DNA from: an uncultured bacterium
Lineage (GTDB): Bacteria; Desulfobacterota; BSN033; UBA1163
NCBI GenBank assembly: GCA_938002255.1
Contig: CALLAL010000036.1
Span: forward strand, 1 to 64,000
Direction of reading: 5' to 3'
Length of the DNA: 64,000 bases
The translations under genes and the position numbers were made by a program. Position 1 is the first letter of the stretch. Every line of letters begins with the position of its first letter. Below are positions 53,816-63,116 of the stretch, in pieces. The notes beneath the pieces are model-generated. The model saw only the letters and a program-made list of their open reading frames with translations. It did not search any database and had not been told where the DNA came from.

Positions 53816-54532
53816 TCAACCCCTGACTTTTGTTCCCACCTTCTCGCCCAAGGCAACCCGTCGAATGTTTCCTTTCTTTTTTAGGTTAAAGACAATGATG
53901 GGGATTCCATGATCCATACAGAGAGAAATGGCGGTTGCATCCATCACCTTGAGCTGTTTTTTTAGAACGTCCAGATAGGTCAGTTCATCATATTTCCTTG
54001 CCCGTCGATTCATCATCGGGTCGGTATCATAGATTCCATCCACTTTTGTTGCTTTTAAAATGACTTCAGCTCCAATTTCCATGGCCCGAAGGGACGCCGT
54101 GGTATCCGTGGTAAAAAAGGGGTTTCCTGTTCCTCCGGCAAAGATGACCACTCTGCCCTTTTCAAGATGGCGCATGGCTCTTCGGCGAATAAAGGGCTCA
54201 GCCAGTTCTTTCATTTCGATGGCTGTCTGAAGGCGAGTCTGTACTCCCTGTTTCTCGAGGGCATCCTGAAGGGCGATGCCATTAATAATGGTGGCTAACA
54301 TCCCCATATGGTCTGCCGATACCCGGTCCATCCCTTTGGAGCTGGGGGCAACCCCTCTGAAAATATTTCCCCCTCCAATTACGATGGCGATCTCAACACC
54401 AAGAGATCTCACTTCACGAATCTCTCCTGCAATTTGCCGAATGACCGCAGGGTCGATTCCGAATTCCCCTTCTCCCGTCAACACCTCTCCACTAATTTTC
54501 AAGAGAATTCGTTTGTAGGGGAGTTGTCTCAT
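53816..54532 (-). CDS. pyrH: Uridylate kinase
   Basis: Bacterial UMP kinase of the amino-acid kinase fold, 238 residues. [20 protein letters not shown] binds [14 protein letters not shown] and [16 protein letters not shown] are family motifs. The ATG at 54532 (MRQLPYKRI) is chosen because similarity starts there; the longer frame reaches back into tsf. Confidence 0.95.
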   Translation of the reverse strand: MRQLPYKRILLKISGEVLTGEGEFGIDPAVIRQIAGEIREVRSLGVEIAIVIGGGNIFRGVAPSSKGMDRVSADHMGMLATIINGIALQDALEKQGVQTRLQTAIEMKELAEPFIRRRAMRHLEKGRVVIFAGGTGNPFFTTDTTASLRAMEIGAEVILKATKVDGIYDTDPMMNRRARKYDELTYLDVLKKQLKVMDATAISLCMDHGIPIIVFNLKKKGNIRRVALGEKVGTKVRG

Positions 54533-54548
54533 GGGCAGTAGAAATGGT

Positions 54549-55160
54549 CTATGATTGGGAGGATAATCCTTCCCCCAACTGAAACCGAGCAAAGCGTCGG
54601 ATAGCGATGTTCTCTCCAAGTTTGCCGATCATCCCATCAAGAACTTCTTTCACCGTCAGATCTGAGTCCCGGATATAGGTCTGTTCGAGAAGGCAAGTCT
54701 CTGAGTAGAATCTCTCCAGTTTTCCTTCTACGATTTTATCGATGACCTTTTCCGGTTTTCCTGACTCAAGCGCTTGGGTGCGGTAGATCTCCCGCTCTTT
54801 TTCCAGCACATGGGAAGGAACGTCTTCCCTTCGGATGAATTGGGGGTTGGCTGCGGCAATATGCATCGCCATATTTTTCACAAAATTCTGAAATTCTTCG
54901 GTTTTTGCAACAAAATCGGTCTCACAGTTGATTTCGACAAGAACCCCGATCTTTCCCCCCGCATGGATATAAGAGGCGATCAACCCTTCGGTGGCAATCC
55001 GGCCTGCCTTTTTGGCAGCCGTGGCCAGGCCTTTTTTTCTCAGATATTCAATGGCACCTTCCATATTCCCTTTAGATTCCTGAAGGGCAGCTTTACAATC
55101 GACAATTCCTGCTCCTGTCCTCTGCCTTAAATCCTTGACAAGCTCAATTGAAATTTCCAT
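54549..55160 (-). CDS. tsf: Translation elongation factor Ts (short form)
   Basis: Guanine nucleotide exchange factor for EF-Tu, 203 residues; this is the short form lacking one copy of the core subdomain. [20 protein letters not shown] at the N-terminus, [20 protein letters not shown] and [16 protein letters not shown] are diagnostic. Follows rpsB by six bases. Confidence 0.96.
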   Translation of the reverse strand: MEISIELVKDLRQRTGAGIVDCKAALQESKGNMEGAIEYLRKKGLATAAKKAGRIATEGLIASYIHAGGKIGVLVEINCETDFVAKTEEFQNFVKNMAMHIAAANPQFIRREDVPSHVLEKEREIYRTQALESGKPEKVIDKIVEGKLERFYSETCLLEQTYIRDSDLTVKEVLDGMIGKLGENIAIRRFARFQLGEGLSSQS

Positions 55161-55166
55161 GAGAAC

Positions 55167-55961
55167 TCATTCCTCCTCATCTTCCATGCTTTCTTCCACT
55201 TCGATCTCTTTCGAGGCTTCAACTTCAGGGACCAACTCTTTTTCCTCTTTGGCTCCTTCAAGCTGAAGTTGTTTTTCGTAAAGCTGCTTTCCCTCGATCA
55301 CCGCATCGGCGATCTTTGTGGTAAAGAGCTGGATGGCTCGGATGGCATCATCATTGCCGGGGATAACATAATCCACATCATCAGGGTCACAGTTGGTGTC
55401 CACGATTCCCACGGAGGGAATACCAATTTTCCGGGCTTCCCGAGTGGCGATCTTCTCTTTCTTCGGATCGATCACAAAGAGAGCTCCAGGCAGACGATTC
55501 ATATTTTTGATGCCCCCCAGCGATCGTTCCAGCTTTGCTCTCTCCTTCTCCATCTCGAGAATCTCTTTTTTGGGGAGAAGCTGATAAATCTCTTGGTTCT
55601 TCATGGCTTCGAGTTGATTGAACCGGTCGATCGATCGCTTAATGGTCTGGAAATTGGTCAGCATCCCTCCTAACCACCGATGGTTCACGTAGAACATTCC
55701 ACAACGGGTGGCCTGTTCCGCAATGGTTTCCTGGGCCTGTTTTTTCGTTCCAACAAAAAGGATGTATTCCCCTTTCGACGCCACATCGCGAATAAACTGG
55801 TAAGCCTCTTTAAAAAGTTGAACGGTCTTCTGGAGGTCAATGATATAGATTCCATTCCTTGCTCCAAAAATGTATGGTTTCATTTTCGGGTCCCAACGTT
55901 TGGTTTCGTGGCCGAAATGGACCCCAGCCTCCAGTAGTTCTTTCATGGTTACCGTTGACAT
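55167..55961 (-). CDS. rpsB: 30S ribosomal protein S2
   Basis: Protein of 264 residues with [47 protein letters not shown] and the [20 protein letters not shown] signature. The C-terminal 35 residues are strongly acidic. It heads the rpsB-tsf-pyrH-frr cluster. An upstream short reading frame overlaps its start. Confidence 0.97.
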   Translation of the reverse strand: MSTVTMKELLEAGVHFGHETKRWDPKMKPYIFGARNGIYIIDLQKTVQLFKEAYQFIRDVASKGEYILFVGTKKQAQETIAEQATRCGMFYVNHRWLGGMLTNFQTIKRSIDRFNQLEAMKNQEIYQLLPKKEILEMEKERAKLERSLGGIKNMNRLPGALFVIDPKKEKIATREARKIGIPSVGIVDTNCDPDDVDYVIPGNDDAIRAIQLFTTKIADAVIEGKQLYEKQLQLEGAKEEKELVPEVEASKEIEVEESMEDEEE

Positions 55962-55984
55962 TTAACCCTCCGTTTCTTTTCCAT
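55949..55984 (-). other. Possible 11-codon upstream reading frame overlapping the rpsB start
   Basis: An ATG at 55982-55984 with a near-ideal aggagg site before it reads [11 protein letters not shown] and stops at 55949-55951, inside the first codons of rpsB in another frame. It could be a leader peptide coupled to rpsB translation, or chance. Confidence 0.3.
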
Positions 55985-56273
55985 CTAACCTCCTGTTTTC
56001 AAAATTAGTCAAATAGAATTTTTGTTAACATATGAGCCCCCTTTTTGCAAGTGAAAAATATTCCCAAAACCCCCTTTCTTGTATCTTTTCTTGTAGGATG
56101 TTGATCAAATACCAAAAAAAACCTTCTATCTATTTGATTAAATTATCGAATCATAGAATTTTATCTCCAGGATATAAAATGAAATGGAGATTAATTTTTT
56201 AGCGGGATTTGATCTAAGTCAATGAAGAAAGGATAATGTGATGTTATGGTTGAATTGAAAGGAGGAAATGTAT
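55985..56273. promoter_or_regulatory. Divergent intergenic region between rpsB and the HD-domain gene
   Basis: About 290 AT-rich bases. On the minus strand TTGCAA, 17 bases, TAACAA (near 56020-56050) is a weak candidate promoter for rpsB, with a leader of some 60 bases. No riboswitch-like structure was recognised. On the plus strand an aaaggagg site precedes the HD-domain gene. Confidence 0.35.
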
Positions 56274-57023
56274 ATGAAATGTCCTGGACAAGATTCAAGA
56301 TTTTGGAAGCCGGATGATGTCTTTGAGGTCCAATGCCTCCAATGTGGCTGGAAGGTCGAATTTTTTAAAGATGACGTCAAGAGAAAGTGTCGGTGTGGGC
56401 AGGAGATCGTCAATCCACGGTTAGATTTTGGTTGTGCTCAATGGTGTGAGTATGGAGAACAGTGTATCGGGGTGATCCCGAAAGAGCTGGAGGATTTGAA
56501 GAAAGAGCTGGAAAAGGGCCGGTTTAAAGAGAAATTCTCACAGGCAATGAAAAGATATTTTGAGAAAGATTTAAGCCGGGTTCAGCATGCCCAGAGAGTT
56601 GCTCGTTTTGCTGAAGAGATAGCCAAGGAAGAGGGGGGAAATCCTCTGGTTGTTCTTGGCAGTGCTTATTTACATGAGATTGGTGTATATGAGGCAGAGA
56701 AAAAATATGGGAATTCCTCCAGTGAATATCAGGAAAAAGAGGCTCCTTCTCTCGCTAAAGACCTCTTAAGTCGAATCGGTCTTAAACCTGAATTGATCCA
56801 GGAGATCTGTGACATTATTGGCCACCATCGCCATCCCAGAGAGGAAGAGACGTTAAATTTCCAAATCCTTTATGAAGCAGAGTGGCTGGCCAATATCGAA
56901 GAAGAAGGAATTGCCAAAGATCGAGAAAAATTGGAATCCTTAATCCCTAAAGTTTTTCAGACGTCAACCGGCAAAAGACTGGCTGAAGATCTTTACTTAA
57001 ACAAACTGATGGCGAGTGCTTAA
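56274..57023 (+). CDS. HD-domain phosphohydrolase with N-terminal zinc ribbons
   Basis: A 249-residue protein. The first 70 residues hold several Cys pairs (CLQCGW, CRCGQE, CAQWCEYGEQC), likely zinc or cluster binding; then an HD domain with HAQRVARFAEEIAKEEG, AYLHEIG and IIGHHRHPREEE. Its substrate is unknown, possibly a nucleotide. The ATG at 56274 is preferred over one two codons earlier because of its eight-base distance from aaaggagg. It converges with the DUF72 gene. Confidence 0.8.
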   Translation: MKCPGQDSRFWKPDDVFEVQCLQCGWKVEFFKDDVKRKCRCGQEIVNPRLDFGCAQWCEYGEQCIGVIPKELEDLKKELEKGRFKEKFSQAMKRYFEKDLSRVQHAQRVARFAEEIAKEEGGNPLVVLGSAYLHEIGVYEAEKKYGNSSSEYQEKEAPSLAKDLLSRIGLKPELIQEICDIIGHHRHPREEETLNFQILYEAEWLANIEEEGIAKDREKLESLIPKVFQTSTGKRLAEDLYLNKLMASA

Positions 57024-57032
57024 AAGCATTTT

Positions 57033-57845
57033 TTAAATGGACGATGGGGATAAGAGTGTTTTTAGAGTAAGCCCATTTTTAATGGCGAAGCCATAGGCGT
57101 CGTTGTTAAAGAAGATAAAGACGTCTTTTCCTTTTCTTTTCCAGCCTTTGATTCGATTAGCCCAATCTTTTAGCTCTTTTTCCGAATAGTTCGAGCCATA
57201 GAGGCGTTCCCCTCCATGGAGGCGGAGATAAACGAAACCAGCTGTCACCCGATCAACAAAAGGAAGTCCAGACCCATGGGCGAGGCAGAGACTAAACTGG
57301 AATTCTTCAAGGATTCTGAAACATTCCTGGGTTAACCAGGATTCATCCCTGAATTCGAAAGCGTGGCGGAGAGATTTTGAACGGGGAAGAGTGGATAGAA
57401 GCACACAGAATTGTTCGAGACGTTCTTTATCAAAGGGAAATTGAGGTGGCAATTGCCATAATAAGGCTCCCATCTTTCCCTTCAGGGGAGAAGCGTTATC
57501 AAGAAGAAGGGAAAGAGGTTCCCTACAATCTTTTAACCGTTTGATATGGGTGATGAATCGGCTCCCTTTCATGGCAAAGGTGAAATGTTTGGGGGTTCGT
57601 TTATACCATCCTTCAAAGATCTCTTTCTTCGGGAGACGATAGAAAGTGACATTGAGTTCTACGGTGTCAAAGTGCTGGGCGTAGAATTCAAGCCATTTTT
57701 TCTGAGGAAGGTCGTTAGGATAGAAAACCCCATTCCACCAATGGGGGTAATTGTATCCGCTGGTGCCGATATAAATTGCAGATTTCAAATCGTGGTCGGT
57801 ACGACCACCTGTACCGTGGCGGATTGCGGGATTTGAAGTATCCAT
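57033..57845 (-). CDS. DUF72 (YecE family) protein
   Basis: TIM-barrel-like protein of 270 residues. IYIGTSGYNYPHWWNGVFYP and HFDTVELNVTFYRLP are characteristic, and AFEFRDESWL and FNNDAYGFAIKNGLTL follow in the usual positions. Function is unknown. One base separates it from the rhomboid gene upstream. Confidence 0.9.
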   Translation of the reverse strand: MDTSNPAIRHGTGGRTDHDLKSAIYIGTSGYNYPHWWNGVFYPNDLPQKKWLEFYAQHFDTVELNVTFYRLPKKEIFEGWYKRTPKHFTFAMKGSRFITHIKRLKDCREPLSLLLDNASPLKGKMGALLWQLPPQFPFDKERLEQFCVLLSTLPRSKSLRHAFEFRDESWLTQECFRILEEFQFSLCLAHGSGLPFVDRVTAGFVYLRLHGGERLYGSNYSEKELKDWANRIKGWKRKGKDVFIFFNNDAYGFAIKNGLTLKTLLSPSSI

Positions 57846-58511
57846 TTAATGATAGTAATTTCGATTACCAGGGTTTTTCCGGGACCACTTCCTTTTGTAG
57901 TATTCCCTCCGAATCTTCTGGCGAACATGAGGATAGGTCATATAGATAAGCCCGAAAACCAGTCCACCGAGATGAGTCAGGTGGGCAATGCCTCCCCCAG
58001 TCCCTTCCATAGAGGCAAAAAGTTCAATCACGCCGAAGAGGATCACCATATATTTAGCGGGAATGGGAAAAAGGAAATAGAGGAAGATGGGGCGATTCGG
58101 ATAGAGCCAGCCAAAAGCTAACAGAATTCCATAGATGGCGCCCGAAGCACCGATCACAGGAATCATTTGATTGGGGCTGAACAGGACGGTGCACAATCCG
58201 GCTCCAATTCCACAGAAAAAGAAATAGAATAAGAACTTTTTTGATCCCCAATCGTTCTCTAACGCTCCTCCAAACATCCATAGGGCGAGGAGATTAAAGA
58301 GGAGGTGAGTGATGCCTCCGTGGAGGAAGAGATAGGTGAAGAGTTGCCATAGAAAAAATTTCTTCCAGACCATGATCGGAACAAGGCCCAGATAGAAATT
58401 CATTCGGTAACTGACGACCATCTGCAAAAGGAAGACAATCCCCATCAGGATCATCAACTTTTTAATGGTCGGTGGAAATCCATATCCGAACTGAACTCGA
58501 TAATAAGTCAT
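57846..58511 (-). CDS. Rhomboid family intramembrane serine protease
   Basis: A 221-residue membrane protein with six hydrophobic helices. FLHGGITHLLFNLLALWMFG, the nucleophile in VIGASGAIYGIL and the catalytic histidine in LTHLGGLVFG are in place. It is downstream of the NtrC-type regulator gene; its substrates are unknown. Confidence 0.92.
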   Translation of the reverse strand: MTYYRVQFGYGFPPTIKKLMILMGIVFLLQMVVSYRMNFYLGLVPIMVWKKFFLWQLFTYLFLHGGITHLLFNLLALWMFGGALENDWGSKKFLFYFFFCGIGAGLCTVLFSPNQMIPVIGASGAIYGILLAFGWLYPNRPIFLYFLFPIPAKYMVILFGVIELFASMEGTGGGIAHLTHLGGLVFGLIYMTYPHVRQKIRREYYKRKWSRKNPGNRNYYH

Positions 58512-58534
58512 TTCAAATCCCCGAACTCCGAACT

Positions 58535-59917
58535 TTACACTCCGGATGATGATTGTCGAATGCCATATTTTTTCATCTTGTATCGGAGGACTCTTTCACT
58601 GATTCCAAGACTTTCGGCTGCCCGGGTCTGAATCCCCTGGTGCTGATGAAGCGCCCTGATGATGAGGTCGCGCTCGATTTCCTCGAGGGATTCTGGAAGG
58701 GTTTTGCCTTTTCCGGGACTTTCCCATTGTTTTTCAGACGTTTCCTCTCTCAGATGGAAAGGAAGGTCCTGAGTGGTAATCATGTTCCCACGGCATAAGA
58801 CCACGGCTCTCTCGATGAGGTTTTCTAATTCCCGAATATTGCCAGGATAGGAATAGCGCATCAGAAGGGCTCTGGCTTCTTTAGAGAGGTCATCAATCTT
58901 TTTTTGATTGACCTCCGAGTACTTCTTCAAAAAATGATCGATCAAAATCGGGATGTCTTCTTTTCTCTCCCTCAAAGGGGGGAGCAGGATAGAGATGACA
59001 TTCAGTCGGTAGTAGAGGTCCTCCCTGAAAAGCCCCTGCTTCATCGCCTCCTCGAGATTGCGATGGGTGGCGGCAATAATCCTCACATCAGTTTTGAGAC
59101 TCAAATTGGATCCCAGTCTCTGGAATTCCTTCTCCTGTAGGATTCTCAAAAGTTTCACCTGCGTGGAGGCGGTCAGTTCTCCAATCTCATCAAGAAAGAT
59201 CGTTCCCCCATGGGCCTCTTCAAAACGGCCAATCCGTTTCTGTATGGCTCCTGTGAAGGCTCCCTTCTCATGACCGAATAGCTCGCTTTCAAGGAGGGTT
59301 TCAGGAATGGCGGCACAGCTCACTTTGATGAAAGGTTTATCCGACCGGGTGCTGGCGAAATGGATGGCATTGGCGATTAGTTCCTTTCCCGTTCCGCTTT
59401 CCCCTCTAATCAAGACTGTGGCTTGACTGGGTGCAACCCGCGCCACCAGACCCATGACTTCTACCATTTGGGGACTGCTATAAATGATATTTTGAAATGT
59501 GAATCTTTCCTGAAGACGGGCTTTGAGCTCTTTATTCTCTTTGATGAGGGTGGATCGTTCAAGAACTTTCTGGATCATCAGGAGGAGTTCGTCGAGATCG
59601 ATCGGTTTGGTAAGGTAGTCGAGAGCCCCCTCTTTCATTGAGGCGACAGCAGTTTCTACCGTTCCATAGGCGGTCATCATCACGACCGGCAGGTCAGGGC
59701 ACTGCTTCCGAATCTCACGAAGCGTTTGAAGTCCATTGAGTTCAGGCATCTTGTAGTCGAGAAGAACGAGATCAAAGAGATCAGCGTTGATCTGCTCAAG
59801 AGCTTGTTTCCCATTAGAGACCGCTTTGACCCTGAATCCTTCCTTCTTTAAAAATCCTTCGAGAAGATCTCTTTGAGCCTTCTCATCCTCAGCCATGAGG
59901 ATTCTTGCCTTTTCCAT
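58535..59917 (-). CDS. Sigma-54-dependent response regulator (ZraR/NtrC family)
   Basis: A 460-residue regulator: receiver domain with phospho-acceptor D54 (LVLLDYKMPELNG), AAA+ domain with GESGTGKE and the sigma-54 contact GAFTGA, and a Fis-type helix-turn-helix at the end (TRAAESLGISERVLRYKMKK). The adjacent kinase and Spy-like genes make a ZraSR-like envelope-stress or metal response likely. A matching sigma-54 promoter lies at 62843-62859. Confidence 0.94.
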   Translation of the reverse strand: MEKARILMAEDEKAQRDLLEGFLKKEGFRVKAVSNGKQALEQINADLFDLVLLDYKMPELNGLQTLREIRKQCPDLPVVMMTAYGTVETAVASMKEGALDYLTKPIDLDELLLMIQKVLERSTLIKENKELKARLQERFTFQNIIYSSPQMVEVMGLVARVAPSQATVLIRGESGTGKELIANAIHFASTRSDKPFIKVSCAAIPETLLESELFGHEKGAFTGAIQKRIGRFEEAHGGTIFLDEIGELTASTQVKLLRILQEKEFQRLGSNLSLKTDVRIIAATHRNLEEAMKQGLFREDLYYRLNVISILLPPLRERKEDIPILIDHFLKKYSEVNQKKIDDLSKEARALLMRYSYPGNIRELENLIERAVVLCRGNMITTQDLPFHLREETSEKQWESPGKGKTLPESLEEIERDLIIRALHQHQGIQTRAAESLGISERVLRYKMKKYGIRQSSSGV

Positions 59918-59959
59918 GCCTGTTCATCCCTCAAAGGATTGGCTGGATAATCCCTCTTT

Positions 59960-61654
59960 CTATTTTACCGGGAGCGTGATCGTTACCTTTGTTCCTACGC
60001 CTGTCTTGCTCTCTATTTTTAACTGGCCTCCATGGGCTTCAATAATGCGGTGGGCAATAGGAAGACCCAATCCCACCCCCCTTTCTTTGGTAGTATAATA
60101 GTAATTGAAAATCTTTTCCATCTGATCTTCTGGAATGCCAGAGCCTGAGTCTGAGAAAATCACCTCCACGCTGTCTTTTAACCGTTGCGTCTCAATTCGA
60201 AGGGTTCCGCCATGGTCCATGGACTGGATACCGTTTTTCATAATATTGATAAAAGCCTGTGTCAATTTTTGCTCATCCATCTGGATCAAAGGAAGATCAG
60301 ATCTCAGTTCTAACTGCAATTTAATTTCCTTTGTATGGGCTTCTTCCTCGAATAGGGTCACCAACTGTTTGAGAAGCTCTGTAAGCGATCCTAATTTCTG
60401 TTTAAGACCAAAAGGACGGGAAAGAGATAAGAAGTGTTCAATGATTTCATTTACCCTCCGTATCTCTTTCAGGATCAAGTCCAGAAAGGAGAGATACTCC
60501 TCCCTCTTTCGTTCTTCCTCTGGGGGGAATTCCCTCCTGAGCCGCTGGAGCCCCATCCCGATTGCATTGAGGGGGTTGCGAATCTCGTGAGCCACGCCTG
60601 CGGCTAAATGGCCCAGGGAAGAAAGTCGTTCTGCTAACTGAACACGGCTTTCCAGTTCTTCCATTTTTCGAAGATGTCGATTCTGATTGGCCCAGATCAA
60701 GGCTGTGGCAGAGGTTCCGAGCAGGAGGGAGAAGACAATGGATAGAGCAACGCTCTTTTTGATCTGGTTGATCAGTGGACGAACCTCTGCGGAAGAGTAT
60801 CCGATTCGGATAATTCCCGCCTGTTGATCTTTCAGTGCAAAAGACTTTATGACCTCAAAAATCTCTTCACCCTTTGAAGGTCGATAAAGTCGGGCCATTA
60901 ATTTTTGGGTGTGCAAACTACTTTCGAGGAAGGGGTCTTCTTCTTTTTTCCCAATGAGGGAGGTGTCCGTATGGGCGAGGGTAACGAGATTCGAATCCAG
61001 AACAGAGACGAAAAGGATGGTCTCTCTAAGCCCAAGCTCAGAAAGGGATCTCTGAGCGGCAAATTGCCGAAGGAGTTCTTTCACTTGATGTCCACGGAGC
61101 TGAATGGCGATGATCCCTGGTTTCTTTTTTCTTTCGATGGCAAGGGTGAAAAGTGCTTCATCGGTAAGAGGTTTTTCAAAGAGATCAATCACAACGGATT
61201 GCTTTTTCTCTATGAGGTCTCTTAGAAAAGTTCTCTTTTCATAAGTGGAAGGTTCAGGCCAAGCTCGGAGGCGCTTCCCTTTCGGGTCGAACAGGTCTAT
61301 GGAAGCGATGGAATACTGATGGATGATGGATTGGAGGTCAGTGGACGTTAAAGGAGTTAAACTATCCAAATGGTCGATCCGCAGGAGAACGTCGATGAGG
61401 TGCTCTGCAACCCATTCTTCCATGCCCAAGAAAGTCTGTGAAGACTGAAGGGAATTGATGGCCTCCTGGATACTCTTCTCGATGTGCTGAATCAAGACAG
61501 CCGCCTCCCTTTCAAGTAAGAGATAGAACCCCTTTTGGGTTCGATTTATTTCGAGAAGGCCATTGATGGTTAGAAGGACAAGAATGATTCCAGAAAAGAT
61601 AGCGAGATAAATTGGAGAAAAGCTTCTACGGGTTCTCTTTCTATTGGCCGACAA
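59960..61654 (-). CDS. Two-component sensor histidine kinase
   Basis: A 564-residue kinase with an N-terminal membrane helix (about 13-33), a periplasmic sensor region of roughly 270 residues without recognised domain, a second helix (SVALSIVFSLLLGTSATALI), the phospho-acceptor H in GVAHEIRNPLNAIG, and an ATPase domain (DSGSGIPEDQMEKIFNYYYT). It lies 42 bases upstream of the sigma-54 regulator gene, its evident partner. Confidence 0.93.
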   Translation of the reverse strand: MSANRKRTRRSFSPIYLAIFSGIILVLLTINGLLEINRTQKGFYLLLEREAAVLIQHIEKSIQEAINSLQSSQTFLGMEEWVAEHLIDVLLRIDHLDSLTPLTSTDLQSIIHQYSIASIDLFDPKGKRLRAWPEPSTYEKRTFLRDLIEKKQSVVIDLFEKPLTDEALFTLAIERKKKPGIIAIQLRGHQVKELLRQFAAQRSLSELGLRETILFVSVLDSNLVTLAHTDTSLIGKKEEDPFLESSLHTQKLMARLYRPSKGEEIFEVIKSFALKDQQAGIIRIGYSSAEVRPLINQIKKSVALSIVFSLLLGTSATALIWANQNRHLRKMEELESRVQLAERLSSLGHLAAGVAHEIRNPLNAIGMGLQRLRREFPPEEERKREEYLSFLDLILKEIRRVNEIIEHFLSLSRPFGLKQKLGSLTELLKQLVTLFEEEAHTKEIKLQLELRSDLPLIQMDEQKLTQAFINIMKNGIQSMDHGGTLRIETQRLKDSVEVIFSDSGSGIPEDQMEKIFNYYYTTKERGVGLGLPIAHRIIEAHGGQLKIESKTGVGTKVTITLPVK

Positions 61655-61667
61655 TCGTTACCCCTTT

Positions 61668-62147
61668 CTATTCTTCTGGTAACAAATTTTTCTTGGGTCC
61701 CCCGTGCCGTCCCCTTGAAGGATGCATAGGCATCATTCGCTGAAACACAGGGAACTCCTGCTCAGGGCACCAGAGTCGAAGTTGTTCAGGGGTCAGCAAC
61801 TGACGTACCTTCAAAAGATAATCCAATCCCTTCTCTTCGATTTTAGACTGGATTTCAGCCAACTCCATGTGTTTGTTGCGGATCAGCTCTGTTTTATGAT
61901 CGGGATGGGTAAGAAGGTCGCGAATTTCAAGTCGTTTCGTAAAAAGCTGACTTCGTAGTAATTGGGTTTCTCGAAGGTAACTCTGCTGAAGAAGCTCGAG
62001 CGCTTTCGTTTGTTCCAGAGAGAGGTTGAGTTCGGAGGCTTTCCCACAGAAAGGATCTCTCTTCCAGGGCCGCATTCCCATGGGTTGAGCATTGGAAACG
62101 ATCGGAAAACAATACACAAAAATGAGGATTAGAAGAATAGATTTCAT
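61668..62147 (-). CDS. Spy/CpxP/ZraP-like periplasmic protein
   Basis: A 159-residue exported helical protein: signal peptide (MKSILLILIFVYCFPIVSNA), then LNLSLEQTKALELLQQSYL and repeated leucine-rich helices and RQLLTPEQLRLW, the LTxxQ-type motif of the Spy/CpxP family. Family members are chaperones or metal-binding feedback regulators of two-component systems, consistent with its place before the kinase gene. The ATG at 62147 starts the signal peptide; an upstream frame adds 11 codons. Confidence 0.8.
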   Translation of the reverse strand: MKSILLILIFVYCFPIVSNAQPMGMRPWKRDPFCGKASELNLSLEQTKALELLQQSYLRETQLLRSQLFTKRLEIRDLLTHPDHKTELIRNKHMELAEIQSKIEEKGLDYLLKVRQLLTPEQLRLWCPEQEFPVFQRMMPMHPSRGRHGGPKKNLLPEE

Positions 62148-62213
62148 GTTTAAGTCGTTCACTTGTGGATTCTCGTCCAACCATACCGGATTGAATTGGA
62201 AATGTCAAAACAA

Positions 62214-62243
62214 AAAGGGGAGAGAGCATCGTCTTTCCCCTTT
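62214..62243 (-). terminator. Rho-independent terminator between the Spy-like pseudogene and the Spy-like gene
   Basis: aaagggga and tccccttt pair over 8 bp around a 14-base loop; on the minus strand the 3' arm runs into ctttttgttttg. It may attenuate read-through from the sigma-54 promoter into the kinase operon. Confidence 0.6.
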
Positions 62244-62314
62244 ACCCCCTTCACAGGGTGCCCCCATCCCCTGGAGGGGGCCTCTCCTCAATTGCCTGAT
62301 TCAGTCAAATTATT

Positions 62315-62802
62315 TTACTGAGCATAATGTCCTTTTCCCGGGCCTATTCCACGGCCTTTCATCGGTCGAGGGCCAAACCCAGGTCCCATTCTCCCACAAG
62401 CTCCAAACTCAGAGATCTGTTCGGGGGTCATCCATTGACGAGCCTCGAGTTTAAATTGAAGTCCCTTCTCCCGGATTTGGTTTTGGAGATTCCTTAATTC
62501 TCTCTCTTTTTCAAGGATGGCTCTGTTGTCGACCGTTGGATTGTTCCAGAGGGATTGGAGTTCCATTCTTTTGTTTAAAAGATCCTCTCTCAGTTTTGCA
62601 GTCTCTTCAAAAACTTCTGCCGCAATTCTTGAAACTTTACCTTCTATTCCGGGGTGAAGGCGCCTGCTCTACCTGGGTCGTAGGCTTCCCAGCAATATCC
62701 CTCTCTTCGATGGGGACCATAACCGGGGCTATAGCCAAACGCTTAGATTGAACTCAGAACCATAACAGATACCATTCCCAACACCATCAATTTTTTTCTC
62801 AT
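62315..62802 (-). pseudogene. Decayed Spy/ZraP-like periplasmic protein gene
   Basis: From an ATG at 62802 the frame reads a signal peptide MRKKLMVLGMVSVMVLSSI, then TAA (62743-62745), AFGYSPGYGPHRREGYCWEA, a TAG (62644-62646) where TPEQK is expected, and then a frameshift into AAEVFEETAKLREDLLNKRM and RQWMTPEQISEFGACGRMGP. Both stops fit single C-to-T changes of CAA and CAG glutamine codons. At least three lesions make it a pseudogene; the distal 83 codons remain open. Confidence 0.82.
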
Positions 62803-62842
62803 TTCAACTTCCTCTTTTTTATTAAAGTTTTGTCTTATCCAA

Positions 62843-62859
62843 AGCAATGGTTATGCCAA
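62843..62859 (-). promoter_or_regulatory. Sigma-54 promoter
   Basis: Minus-strand TTGGCAT-AACCA-TTGCT: the -24 GG and -12 GC are ten bases apart, the exact sigma-54 spacing. It lies about 40 bases before the Spy-like pseudogene start and close to a gene for a sigma-54 activator. Confidence 0.75.
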
Positions 62860-63044
62860 GTTTTTAAAAAAGGGGAGCCTCCAATTGTTTAAATCACCTG
62901 TTATTTAATTTTATTAAGGAATTAAAAAAGATGTAATGAACGCACAAAAGCTCTCCAATTCAGACTCATAGAATTTCGACAATTCTGACGACCTCTTCGA
63001 CAAAGGTTTCCGGTTTGGTAGGGCTTACTTTCATTAAAAAAGAC

Positions 63045-63073
63045 TTGACAAATAGGGAATGCGGAGGTAATAG
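63045..63073 (+). promoter_or_regulatory. Sigma-70-type promoter of the IclR-type regulator gene
   Basis: TTGACA and TAATAG with a 17-base spacer, 43 bases before the start codon. The rest of the 313-base gap from 62803 holds the divergent sigma-54 promoter and otherwise AT-rich sequence without a gene. Confidence 0.7.
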
Positions 63074-63082
63074 GAAGTAAAA

Positions 63083-63111
63083 ATATCGATATCAAGTATC
63101 GCATAGCGATA
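63083..63111. promoter_or_regulatory. Palindromes overlapping the start of the IclR-type transcript
   Basis: Two palindromes: atatcgatat (63083-63092) and tatcgc-ata-gcgata (63097-63111), just after the -10 box and before the ATG. Placement fits autoregulation by the encoded IclR-type repressor. Confidence 0.5.
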
Positions 63112-63116
63112 AAAGT

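Noticed and set aside
62644-62745. In-frame stops in the Spy-like gene as possible recoding
   Set aside because: The codons are TAA and TAG, not TGA, no hairpins follow, and a frameshift is also present; decay is simpler.
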